Part shown: positions 53,038 through 62,651 of the stretch, one piece after another
Position numbering within the stretch: position 1 is the first letter of the stretch
Layout: each line of letters starts with the position of its first letter
Assembly: GCA_003313425.1 (NCBI GenBank)
Contig: NHZP01000088.1
Coordinates: 1 to 64,000, forward strand
Direction: 5' to 3'
Origin: Pseudopyrenochaeta lycopersici
Lineage: Eukaryota; Ascomycota; Dothideomycetes; Pleosporales; Pseudopyrenochaetaceae
DNA length: 64,000 nt
The notes under the pieces: generated by a model
Told to the model about the DNA's origin: nothing
The model's input: the letters and a program-made list of their open reading frames with translations, nothing else
Databases searched by the model: none
Translations under genes and position numbers: made by a program

Positions 53038-53766
53038 TGTATGAGGGAAGGTTTGAGTGAAGTTTGAATAAAACAGGAGGGAATGGCAGACAAAGTTTTC
53101 TTTTCACGGTTTTAAGATGCTCTTTGGTGGTGTAGTGGGTGGTGGGCTGACAGACGATAGGTATCTAATATTTAACAATTGATAATTAACAATGCAAGCG
53201 ATCCCCAGTCATTTCTACTTTAGGAGTTTGCCGAGACTCGGAACGTCGTGCTAGCTTGACTACCTATGACGCGTATAAGCATGTTCCCTGCAACAGTGTC
53301 AAGGATAAGGAAGCGATGCTTTTCTCAAGTGCATATCAACTAGACCTAAGAAAAGGGGTGAAGAGGATTATATTCGTCAACCCTATATTTCAGTGAAACA
53401 ACATTTAAGGTTTGCTAGAATGCGGACCATGGCTCTTTGGATGCAGAACTTTGAGAGTGCAACTCTTTGGCGAGTTTAGGGTGGTTAGATCAGCCGGCCA
53501 GACGTAGCGAGGATCTATCACGCTAAGTGTTCGCATTTGCAACCATCACTGTGTTCGTCCAGCGGACGAAAGGGGACGGAGCATATTGCAGCCAAGCATA
53601 TCATAGTAGATTATCAATCAGGTGAAAGCTTTTAACGTAGAGGATAAGCGAGCGGAACAGACAAGTGAGCGCAACACCGTCCTGACTTCCCCAGCGCGTG
53701 TCCCTCCCACTCAACCATTTTAGTAAAAATGTTGTAATGTTTTAATACATAGAGTAACTAGAGTAG
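53038..53766. other. Intergenic
   Basis: 729 bp upstream of the dehydrogenase; nothing else is recognised. Confidence 0.5.
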
Positions 53767-54598
53767 CTATACTGCCGTTCTACATGTACGAGAGTTGTGC
53801 CTCCTAATCCTACTGCTAACTAACGCTGGTTGAGCCTCTAGCTCGCGCGCGTTGCTTGGTGTTTTGGCCTCCCACTGGGTAGCTTCAGGGAGGGCTGGCG
53901 TGGGCGCGCGTAGCTTCACGTCAAATTTTGACAGTACTGCCTCTGGGTTGTATAGGACTACTCCTGCCCCTCGGAAGCTTGGGCGTATGCTACTCTCTGT
54001 AACAGATTGCTCAAGAGCCTTCCTAAAGGCCGGCAGGAAGGTGATCTTGTTGATGTGATTGCGTGCTAAGCTAGAGATCTCATTACTGTACGCGCGCTTT
54101 AACAGCGAGAAACACCCCATATTAAGTGGCTGGAGGAGGTGTGACGAAGGCAGGGGCATGTAGAGAGTGGTAATCTTGCTCTCCTTGCAAAGGCCCTGGA
54201 AGGCGAGAGAGTTGTGGCTCTTATGGCTGTCAATAATGAGTAGTTGGTAGGCGCCTACAGTGCAGCTCTGCGTGTACGCGTTAAAATGCTCTAGTTAACG
54301 TACTCCTGGATTACTGTGGCCCACTCGCGATTGCCTGGCTGAATGCCCTTTGGCTGATATCGTCTTTCTGAGCCTGCAACGACCGGCTGAGCCGAAATTG
54401 TACCTATCATGAAGCTAGTCTCGTCAAAATTGTATGTATCTTCATCAAGGATGCTGCATTTCTCCCTTGTGCACTGCACTAGCTCGAACCGAGGGTTAAT
54501 AACTCTAGGATCCTCGCACAGGACTCTCTGGCGATCTTACTGACGGCTTAATCGAACTCTGAGCTCTGGCCGACGCCTGACGAAGTTATTTCACAGTA
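53767..54598 (-). pseudogene. Pogo/Fot1 transposase remnant
   Basis: On the reverse strand: FVRRRPELRVRLSRQ then a stop, VLCEDPRVINPRFELV, ILDEDTYNFDETSFMIG with the first catalytic Asp, and KGIQPGNREWATVIQ. A deletion and frame changes follow near 54290. After that comes SSHLLQPLNMGCFSLLKRAY, where the third catalytic Asp has become Asn, and a C-terminal segment to 53767. It resembles the 24.0-kb transposase family but is clearly degenerate; no TIRs were found. Confidence 0.75.
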
Positions 54599-56073
54599 TG
54601 GAAGTAACTATATTTCAGAAACCCGCTGTGCCGGGTCACGCTCAAAATAGTAGGCCGATCCGTGTGACCGAATAAGTTTCCGAGAATCGAAGCCCAGGCA
54701 CGCCTAGAAGAAAGAAAGATTGATAATCTGTGATCGCCGGGAAGATTCTTGTATCGTAGCTGCAGCCGTAACTAGCTGAAGACCAGGCTTTCTTTCATCT
54801 GAACCTATTCGGCGGCAAAGGTTGGTGTATCGCTGCTAGTAGGCAACTACCTGTGCATCCCGTGAAAGGCTGGGGGTTAGAGACTTTGTGACTAGGCGTA
54901 AAGGAGCCAAGTTTGGTCGTCGCGCTGAGAACAATGCTGTTGACCCACGGGTACTGACTGCAAGCAAATGGAAGCTATGCACAGCAGAATCTAGGTGTCT
55001 AGGAGTGCGTTCAGATCAATTCCATGGCATCGCATAAGAGGTTTTGCGGGGAAAAAAAGAACAATTAGTACAGATGTTGGTAGAAATCGGCTGTGGAGGG
55101 CAACCCGCTTCTTTGTGTTGATTGATTTTTTCCTTCTTTCTGGCAATCATGTCGTCAGAAGCGGCTCGAGCATTGTTTGAGCCATGAGCTTGCTGGTTGG
55201 TCTTGTCACCGCCGTCTATGATCACTAACTTGTCCGGCCCCTTTACTGTTCGGGCAGGTCAAATTTCTGCTGCTAAACTGTGTTGCTCGCGATTCGCACT
55301 GCATAAGCAAAAGGCAGGTGGTCTGGCCCAAGAGACTGAACCATCAGCTTCTCTTCCAGAGAGAAGAGATCTACATTTCTGCGCTCATGGATACTCAATG
55401 CCTATTTCCGGCTCGGGGAACTCAGTAACTCTCTGACCGCTAGCTTTTGGCGCCGGTAACACCGTGTGGCCGTGGCGTCGTTATCCACAGACATGCAGTT
55501 CCACAGCGAGGAGTTCTCGAGAAATCCGTAGGAGTTGCGTATTGAGCTAGCTCCAAGGCGAACACCCAAAGGACGTATTGTGGAAGTCGTGCTTGCCGCT
55601 ATTCCGATGTGATCGAGCACCCTGCATGTATGTACATAGGCATCGGGACGTGGACGAACAGGCAGATTGAGTGTCGATACAACACCATTATCTCAGTCAC
55701 CTCCGTAGATCAGGCCTCTCTCGCGAGTGTTTTCACTCCTAGTTTGAAACACTCGACTCGGCTCCGCAGCCCCCGACAGTTCGCCGGATGGATGCGGAGG
55801 GTCGCCGACTCCCGCGGACAGAACCTGCTCGGACGACGGGCCACGATCGGGCAATGCTGCGGGAAGTACCGCAACTCTGACGTGCACGGCCAAGCACGCT
55901 GAGCCACGCTGTCTAAGGAGCTTCACCAACCAAAGCCAGGCACTCGCGAGCCGGCCAATGAAACAGCACGCCTGGCGAGCCCGCCAACCCCATACCTAAT
56001 GACCGCCCTCGTCCGTTGCTTGAGCTCGCCCGAGCACCAAGCAGGCGAGCACGACGAGCGAAGAAGGCTAGAG
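54599..56073. other. Intergenic
   Basis: About 1.5 kb without a supported gene. Short GC-rich frames on the reverse strand at 55690-56140 have no family features. The end of this stretch should hold the promoter of the regulator gene. Confidence 0.45.
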
Positions 56074-57534
56074 ATGAGAGTGAACACGCGCTGTGGGACA
56101 TGCAGGTAAGGACTCGCCCTTTGCCTGCCATCTATGGACAATGATTCGAGAGCAGGAAGAGTCCGCAGAGTTAAATGAGATGGTGGTCGCCCCGCCTGCG
56201 AGCGTTGCGTCTCTACAGGCCGAGTCTGTGAAGGCTATGGTGTCTGGGGAGGAGGAAACAACCCATTTAACCGTCAGCCGCCGATAGCTAGAGGCCGAGT
56301 CTCTATCTCACGATCCATCAATCCCATCGTTTCCGGATCCTTGACTTTAGATGAGCAGAAGTACGTGGAGTGGTTTGTGCATAGCACAGCGGCACGGATT
56401 TCTGGGACGTTCGCCTCCACATTCTGGCAGGGACTGGTTCTGCAAGCCAGTTCCCACGAGCCGGCCGTGCTTCATGCGACATTAGCCCTGGCTGCGATTG
56501 ACAAGAGATGGTTCCTCGTTTCTCATCCTTTTCCGCAGTCGAGGCAGAGCCTGAATGATGAAGAGCGCTTGATCCTTGGCCAGTACAACAAAGCCATCAG
56601 ATGCGTCTATCCCTTTTTTCCCAAGAGAGATAAAGCGTCTGTGCGTGTACTCCTCATTGCTTGTATGGTTTTCGTCTGCTTGGAGTTCCTTCTTGGCCGA
56701 CCTAAGGCGGGTTACGCGCATCTGTCTAATGGACTAAGACTGCTCGATGGGATGGCCACTCAGGATGGCGGCTGCGAAGACCGCTGGCTGTACGAGGCAT
56801 TCTTCACCTTGAACACTCACAGCGCCTTGCTCCAGCATTCTGTCCCGTACCATTTCGTTCAGCGCCCCCCCCCCCCCCCCCTATCACTCAGTTCCCCTCC
56901 GCCAATCCCATGCGAGTCCATCTCCCAAACACGGCAGCACCTAGACCGCCTGCTGAGCGCTACCCATCACCTTACCGCGCAGCATCTCCACGATGCAGAT
57001 ACTCGTCCGGACATTCGCCCTGACACTCGCCCAGTCGCCGACCTGCTGCTCTGCCAGCGACGCATCTGCGAAGAATTGCGCGTCTGGAAAGCTGGCTATG
57101 ACGTGCTCAGGGCCCGGCTGTTCGGAGCCTTTGCACAGGTTGAACAGCGCGACAAAAAGTCTCTGCGCATCCTCTCCGTGCATCATACTCTTGCGAGCAT
57201 CCTGTCGGCAACATGCCTCCGCGGCGATGACGAATCCGCGTTTGACCACTACACGCACTGCTTTGGAACGCTCATTCGGCAAGTCGTCGGGTTCGTCGAA
57301 CTTGTGTCCCCGCAGAAAGTCAGCCAGACCCCGGCGTACATTGGCTGTAGCCGCTACTACTTCAGTGCCGACATGGGGTTCATCCCACCGCTGTTCTACA
57401 CGGCCCTCAAATGCCGCGTGTTGCGCACAAGGATGCAGGCTGTGCACCTGCTCAGGCTTCTGGGCCATCAGGAAGGCATTTGGGATGCGGCGTTGGCGGC
57501 AACAGTAGCCAGTGTTCGAAACGGATGGAGGTAA
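56074..57534 (+). pseudogene. Zn2Cys6 transcription regulator, nonsense in zinc cluster and 3'-truncated
   Basis: Exons 56074-56105 and 56160-57534 (54-nt intron GTAAGG...GGAAG). The ATG at 56074 opens MRVNTRCGTCR. Across the splice the Zn2Cys6 pattern C-x2-C-x6-C-x6-C-x2-C-x6-C is perfect except that the third Cys codon is TGA (56176-56178, after RVRRVK). The rest (RPACERCVSTGRVC) is intact. Downstream, DEQKYVEWFVHSTAARISGTF and LVLQASSHEPAVLHATLALAAIDK match the fungal_trans_2/ARCA-like middle region. A 17-C run (56865-56881) codes for Pro. The frame runs into the TIR of hAT D at 57510 after WDAALAATVAS, so the natural C-terminus is lost. It was probably a nuclear pathway-specific regulator; target genes are unknown. 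Confidence 0.75.
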
Positions 57535-60500
57535 ATCCACCTCCATGGACCTCCATCCATTTCCAGAGAGCCATGGAGGTTTGGAAGGACCTCTTGGCGT
57601 ATGAGAGACGTTTCAGCTATCCTTTTGGGGAATACTGAAGCTATAGTCGCCGCAGTGAAGTGGATAGTTGGCCTGTGCTCAGCGGTGATTCTTACGTTGT
57701 CTCATCCATCTCATCAGCGATTCTCTCCATTCCCTCACTCACTGACCTCTATTTCGCCCAGTACCTAATCAAATGCCGCCAGAGGGGTCGCAATCGTCTT
57801 ATCAGGCTGCTATCCAGTCGAGAAAGCGAACTCGATCATCCCTTGACGCTCCTTCGCCCTCTGCACAACCGCCATCTGATGGAGCTGACTTGACCTCGGA
57901 TGAAGAGTCACTCACAGAGCTGGAGTCTGAGAACGTTCTGGTTCCTACTAGGCTGCAGCGCACCAATAAGGATAGTAGACCTGTTTTTCAATCGCCTTTC
58001 GACTACTCCTGGGTGGATTTTGATGATCCGGCGCTTGACGGCCTCACTCTGCCATCAAAGGCTATCAAGACTCGCGCATGGTGGTGGAAGTACGGAGTGC
58101 CTCTCGAGGCTCGAGTGGATCAAGGCAATGGCCGGAGGGCTATTCTAACCTATTTCTTATGCCATACGTGTTATACGATTGGCCGGAGGTCAACCTGCAA
58201 GCTTAATATCACCAAAGGCCGCTGCAGTGCCCGAGATCACTTTAGAAACCTCCATCATACGACCTTCGAGATAGAGAAAGACCTTCCTCACGACGCCCAA
58301 TTTGACGACGAAACTCTCCTAGATAGGCTAGATAGAAACGACCCTGTGCAGCGCCGGATCCTGAACGAGCTCACCCAGTTATTTAATCAAGATATCTCTA
58401 ACAAGGACCTCCTAAGATGGGTGGTTTTCGACAACATCCCCTTCTATAAGCTTCAGAGCCCCTATTTTCGAACACTACTCTCTCGCCTAACGCCCTTTTC
58501 GAATCGATCAAGATTGCCAACTGATCGCACAGTCCAGAGGTGGGTTATGCAAGAGTTTAAGCAGCATAAGGCGGATATTAGGAAGCTTCTTACAAGCTCT
58601 TGCAGCCAAATCCACCTGTCCTTTGACGTCTGGACTTCCCGAAGGATAAAGGCTCTTAATGGTGTTGTCGCTCACTGGGTTGACAAAGATGGCAAGTGCC
58701 AATCAGCTCTTTTAGCTCTTACAGAGTTAGCTGATACTCATGGTGGAAAAGAGCTCTGCACTGACGTTCTAAGAGTTATCAACGACTACGGGATTCAAGA
58801 GAGGATTGGTTACTTTGTACTAGATAACGCCACAAATAACGATAAGGCAGTAGAGCTTATTTGCAAGGAGCTCTGCTTGAATCCTCGCTGGCGCCGCCTC
58901 CGTTGTTCTGGCCATATAATTAATATTGTCGCCAAAGAGGTCCTCTGGGGAGCAGACTACGAGATGTTTGAGAACGTTGTCGCCAATATTAATAACCTAA
59001 AATATGAGGTTACCGCATGGCGAAAGAAGGGCCCAATTGGCCATCTCGCGACTATTGTTCGATGGATTCGAAGGTCTCCAGGACGACTTCAACGGTTCAA
59101 TAACGCCCAAAAGACTATATGGGAAGAGAGTCACCCAAATGCTTCTGGCGATCCCCAGATTCTTAGCCTTATTATGAATAACTCGACTCGATGGAATTCA
59201 ACCTACGACATGATAGTACGCGCCCTAAGGCTCCGTAGAGCAATTGAGCACTTCCTAGACCTTGAGACACTCCGTCTTAAATATCTGGTAAAAGAGCGGG
59301 TCGAAAAACCCCTCTCTGAGCGGCCTGAGGACTCAGTGACGAGGATCATTCTCCAGAATCGTATGAAGCCTGACGACTGGGCGATTATTGCAGAGATTGC
59401 AGAGCTACTCGAGCCCTTTAAAGACGGAACTAAGAAGCTTGAAAGTAGGCCAAACGAGGCCTCTGCAAGTGGATTCGCAGACGTTGTACCTGTCCTGAAG
59501 ATCCTCCTTGAGAATCTCGAGAAACTGAAGCTCCATTACGCTGAATATCCCCCTGATCAGCCAGTCTGGGTGGCAATTGAGCAGGCTTGGCAGAAAGCAA
59601 GTTACTACTATAGAATCACCGACCGCACGCCCGCCTACACAGCGGCGATCCTCCTTAATCCTCGCCTTAAGCGGCAATATTTGGAGCGAGAATGGGGCCT
59701 TGAAGACGCTCAGAGCGGTGTTGCTCTCGTCAAAGAGCTATACCAAAAGGAGTATGAGGAACTACTAATCTCTGGGCCATTAATCTCATCCCAGGAGGCT
59801 CTCTCAGAGATATCCGGCAACCGACGACGACGCAAGAAACCAAAGTTTCGTCAAATTGATGAAGCTCTTGAGGAGACTCGAAAGATCTCCCTTGCACCTA
59901 TGATTGAGAGTGAGCTCGATAGCTATCTTGCTGATCGCCTCGAGCACAACTCTACCTTAGCGCCCTTTGAATTCTGGATGAGGCCTTCCATCAAAGCTCA
60001 GTACCCGCGCCTCTCGCGGATGGCGATTGATATCCTCTCTATCCCGGCCATGAGCAGTGAGGCAGAGAGGATCTTCAGCTTGGCCGGCAACATGATCTCC
60101 CCGCGTAGAGCTCGCCTAAGAGAGGACTCAGTAGAAGCCTCTATTTGCCTCGCTAACTGGGGGAGAAATGGGTTGGTAGAGATAGGAGAGCACACTCAGG
60201 AGCTTCGTGGCAGTCAGATGGCCAATATCTTTAATAACAGCGGTGACGATCTCCCATTTCAACTAGAGCTGGATCCTCGCGATGAGATAGTCCTCTTTAA
60301 AGAGTCTCTCTACTCCGACAATAGCAGCCAGGTTAGCAATTAGATAGCCATTCAAAATCCATCATATCTAGCTTAACCAAACGAGTTCATGTGACCTTAG
60401 CTCTTTACTTGATATTCACTGTTTATTTAAGGTTTTCATTATGTAGATTGTAAACATTGGGCGTGTCATATGGGTGGACCCAATGAGCTTGGCAATCCAT

Positions 60501-60564
60501 CCAAACCTCCATGGATTTATGGATATGGAGGTGGAGGATCCTCCTCCATCCATTTCGAACACTG
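57510..60564 (+). mobile_element. hAT element D
   Basis: 3055 bp with TIRs beginning CAGTGTTCGAAA at 57510 and complement ending at 60564 (22 bp, one mismatch). Subterminal zones are rich in CCTCCATCC/GGATGGAGG motifs. The left end lies in the regulator gene and the right end in the tail of a pogo transposase. The flanks show no 8-bp duplication (ACAGTAGC against GGTGCGCC). It encodes an intact transposase. Confidence 0.9.
57773..60343 (+). CDS. hAT D transposase
   Basis: A single 856-aa frame from the ATG at 57773, without introns. It has an N-terminal Ser/Pro-rich region, then a BED-like finger (YFLCHTCYTIGRRSTCKLN...ARDHFRNLHH). The hAT core has SFDVWTSRRIKALNGVVAHW with the first Asp, GYFVLDNATNNDKAVE with the second, RRLRCSGHIINIVAKE, and NNSTRWNSTYDMI. 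The dimerisation region is YPRLSRMAIDILSIPAMSSEAERIFSLAG. A basic patch (RRRRKKP) could serve nuclear import. All hallmark residues are present and the frame is uninterrupted, so the enzyme may be active. Confidence 0.93.
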   Translation: MPPEGSQSSYQAAIQSRKRTRSSLDAPSPSAQPPSDGADLTSDEESLTELESENVLVPTRLQRTNKDSRPVFQSPFDYSWVDFDDPALDGLTLPSKAIKTRAWWWKYGVPLEARVDQGNGRRAILTYFLCHTCYTIGRRSTCKLNITKGRCSARDHFRNLHHTTFEIEKDLPHDAQFDDETLLDRLDRNDPVQRRILNELTQLFNQDISNKDLLRWVVFDNIPFYKLQSPYFRTLLSRLTPFSNRSRLPTDRTVQRWVMQEFKQHKADIRKLLTSSCSQIHLSFDVWTSRRIKALNGVVAHWVDKDGKCQSALLALTELADTHGGKELCTDVLRVINDYGIQERIGYFVLDNATNNDKAVELICKELCLNPRWRRLRCSGHIINIVAKEVLWGADYEMFENVVANINNLKYEVTAWRKKGPIGHLATIVRWIRRSPGRLQRFNNAQKTIWEESHPNASGDPQILSLIMNNSTRWNSTYDMIVRALRLRRAIEHFLDLETLRLKYLVKERVEKPLSERPEDSVTRIILQNRMKPDDWAIIAEIAELLEPFKDGTKKLESRPNEASASGFADVVPVLKILLENLEKLKLHYAEYPPDQPVWVAIEQAWQKASYYYRITDRTPAYTAAILLNPRLKRQYLEREWGLEDAQSGVALVKELYQKEYEELLISGPLISSQEALSEISGNRRRRKKPKFRQIDEALEETRKISLAPMIESELDSYLADRLEHNSTLAPFEFWMRPSIKAQYPRLSRMAIDILSIPAMSSEAERIFSLAGNMISPRRARLREDSVEASICLANWGRNGLVEIGEHTQELRGSQMANIFNNSGDDLPFQLELDPRDEIVLFKESLYSDNSSQVSN

Positions 60565-62393
60565 GGTGCGCCTGGTGGAGCTCCAAACAGCTCCTCGCCA
60601 CCATGAGGCCTCACAACCTCTCTTTTTCTAGAAATAGACCTTGCAGCAGTTTTGAGACTACTCTTCTTTTCTTTTTGGGACAATCTGAGAGTTTGTTGGA
60701 GTCGTTTTGCAGCCCTGCGAGCAGCCTGCCTGGCAGCTTGATCAGCGGCTTGAGCAGCTCTCTGCTTCTCCCTTGATAACCTGGCCTCAGCCCTGGCTGC
60801 ACGCCTCGATGCGAGCTCAGTAGCCTTGATTTGCCTTCGCTGTTCACGATCTTTTTTGGCCTCAAGCTTTTGGTGTTGACGTTGCTCCTCCTCGAGCGTT
60901 CTAGCTGCCTGGCGATCACGTGCCTCCTTGACTTTCCTAGGTGACCAGAATACAGCACCACCATGATAGTCCTCATCTCGCTGCAATGGGAGGGCCTTGC
61001 CCTGCTTCCTGCGCTCTCTCTCATGAATGAGAGCGCCTCTTATAGCTATTACTTCATGCTCAAGGATAGACTTTTTAGTGCAGATGTGGTGAAAGATCCT
61101 GCTAAGCTTTCTAGCTCTTTTATCCTCGCGATTCGTGACGACCTGGCGCACTAGAGCCTCTAGTTCTCTCCAATTCTCAGCACTCAGATCAGAGGACTCA
61201 CTATCGCTCATAGTATCCTGGATAGCTTGCTTGGTGTTGAACCTTTTAAGAATAACCTCAGGATTGAATGGTGATAGACCAGTTGCCTTAAAAGCCTTGA
61301 GGATAGTCTCCTTTTTAAACGAGGCCCTCTAGGCTGCCTTAAAAAAGGGGTAGAAGTCTCTTTTGCTGATAGAAACTAACCCCTGGCTCCTCTCTATAAA
61401 ATGTGAGATCTCCTGAGAGTACGCAGTTGAGAGTGGCTTAAACATGCCCACGTTAAGAGGCTGTAAGCTATGAGTTGAATGAGGAGGATAGATAGCTAGG
61501 AGGATCTTGTTTTGGTTACAGTAATCAATAAAATCCATAGTAATGTGAGATCTATGGCCATCAAGGATGAGTAATTGATAGGAGGATCGAGCTTTCGCCT
61601 TGGTGTTGCGATCAAACACCTGTTTGAGCCATGCTAGGCCTATATCGTTGTTGGTCCATCCTGAGGTTGATGAGGTAAAGTGAGCTATATGCTCCTCAGG
61701 ATTGAAGCCTTGCAGCCAGGTGTCCTGATGCGAGGATGAGTCTGACTGATAGATCAAGGCAGGATCTAGAGATGATCCATCTGCGCATATGCAGGCTATC
61801 AACGTCATCCACTCTCTGTTACCATCCTGGATAGTAGCCTTATATTTCCCCTCATAGTATAGCCACTTGCTGAACACTCTTTTTGACCTGCTTACTACCC
61901 CTAAAAAGAACCCTTTTTCATCCATATTGTAGGTATGTCGAGGCTTAACGTTATTTTGCTTTATCTTATTACCTATAAGGTCAAAATAGAGGCTATACTT
62001 GGTGAAGGAATTAGCTTTATGGCGGTTGTTATCTATACTAGCTGCAAATTGAGAGATGAGATGGATACTATGCCGCCTAACAAAGCGATCAACCCAGTGA
62101 ATACCAATGGCTTTCTTGGCTATCTGTGATGCAAAATTTCGTATTAGAGCCCTAGTTGGTGGTAGGCCTCGCTGATTAAGCTGGATTATATATCGTACAA
62201 GCTCCTTTTCTTGTTGTGGATGGAGATTTTGTTGATTTTGAGATTTGGTGTTCCAAGTGTTGCATACACCTCGGTGCCTCCGAGACAGCGTTGAGCGCCC
62301 AACGCCATAGGTAGCCGCAATCTTACTGTAATTAATTGGTTCTCCTGGCCCTAAGGCGTCGATAGCTGCAAGCGCATCCTTAATTGAGCCCAT
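60565..62393 (-). pseudogene. Pogo transposase, one nonsense codon and a lost catalytic Asp
   Basis: On the reverse strand from the ATG at 62393 (MGSIKDALAAIDALG) to the hAT D boundary. Helix-turn-helix INYSKIAATYGVGRSTLSRR and CENP-B-like IGIHWVDRFVRRH are followed by YNMDEKGFFLG and LLILDGHRSH with the first two Asp residues. The third site reads SLQPLNVGMF, Asn for Asp. A TAG at 61329-61331 interrupts FFKAA-RASFKKETI; without it the frame continues through a long basic, Ala/Arg/Gln-rich tail (RRAARAEARLSREKQ). Both lesions fit G-to-A changes of the RIP type. The tail is cut by hAT D. A slice of the same tail is found at 1566-1754. Confidence 0.85.
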
Positions 62394-62651
62394 ATTGGTT
62401 GAGATATGTGGGGTTGAAAAATTTGCGTTGATGTTCGGGACCGTGCATAACGCCGTCCTGTGCACAACGGGGTAAACTACGGTATAGGAGAAAGCGGGGG
62501 ACAGAACACGAACAAGAGAATTATCATTTTTGACACTTCATCTCGATTATCAATTTCTGCTAAGCGCATTTCAGCATTCTATCTGACACTCCGTCCTGAA
62601 CATTCCACATGTTCGTGTATCTCTCAAGATCGATATCGAATAACCCTTATT
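62394..62651. other. Junction segment with LTR-end remnant
   Basis: Bases 62565-62588 match the last 24 bp of the Copia LTR (CGCATTT...TATCTGACA) with one mismatch, suggesting a remnant of a related LTR. The remainder is unassigned 5' flank of two divergent transposase genes. Confidence 0.4.

Noticed and set aside
55690..56140. Overlapping short reverse-strand frames in GC-rich DNA
   Set aside because: Low complexity and no family signal; likely open by composition.
56941..57546. 201-codon reverse-strand frame opposite the Zn2Cys6 regulator
   Set aside because: Shadow of a GC-rich coding region; the plus strand has the clear family match.
60423..60610. Extension of the pogo tail frame into hAT D (NGWRRILHLHIHKSMEV)
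   Set aside because: This part is the right TIR and subterminal zone of hAT D; the open frame is accidental read-through of the junction.
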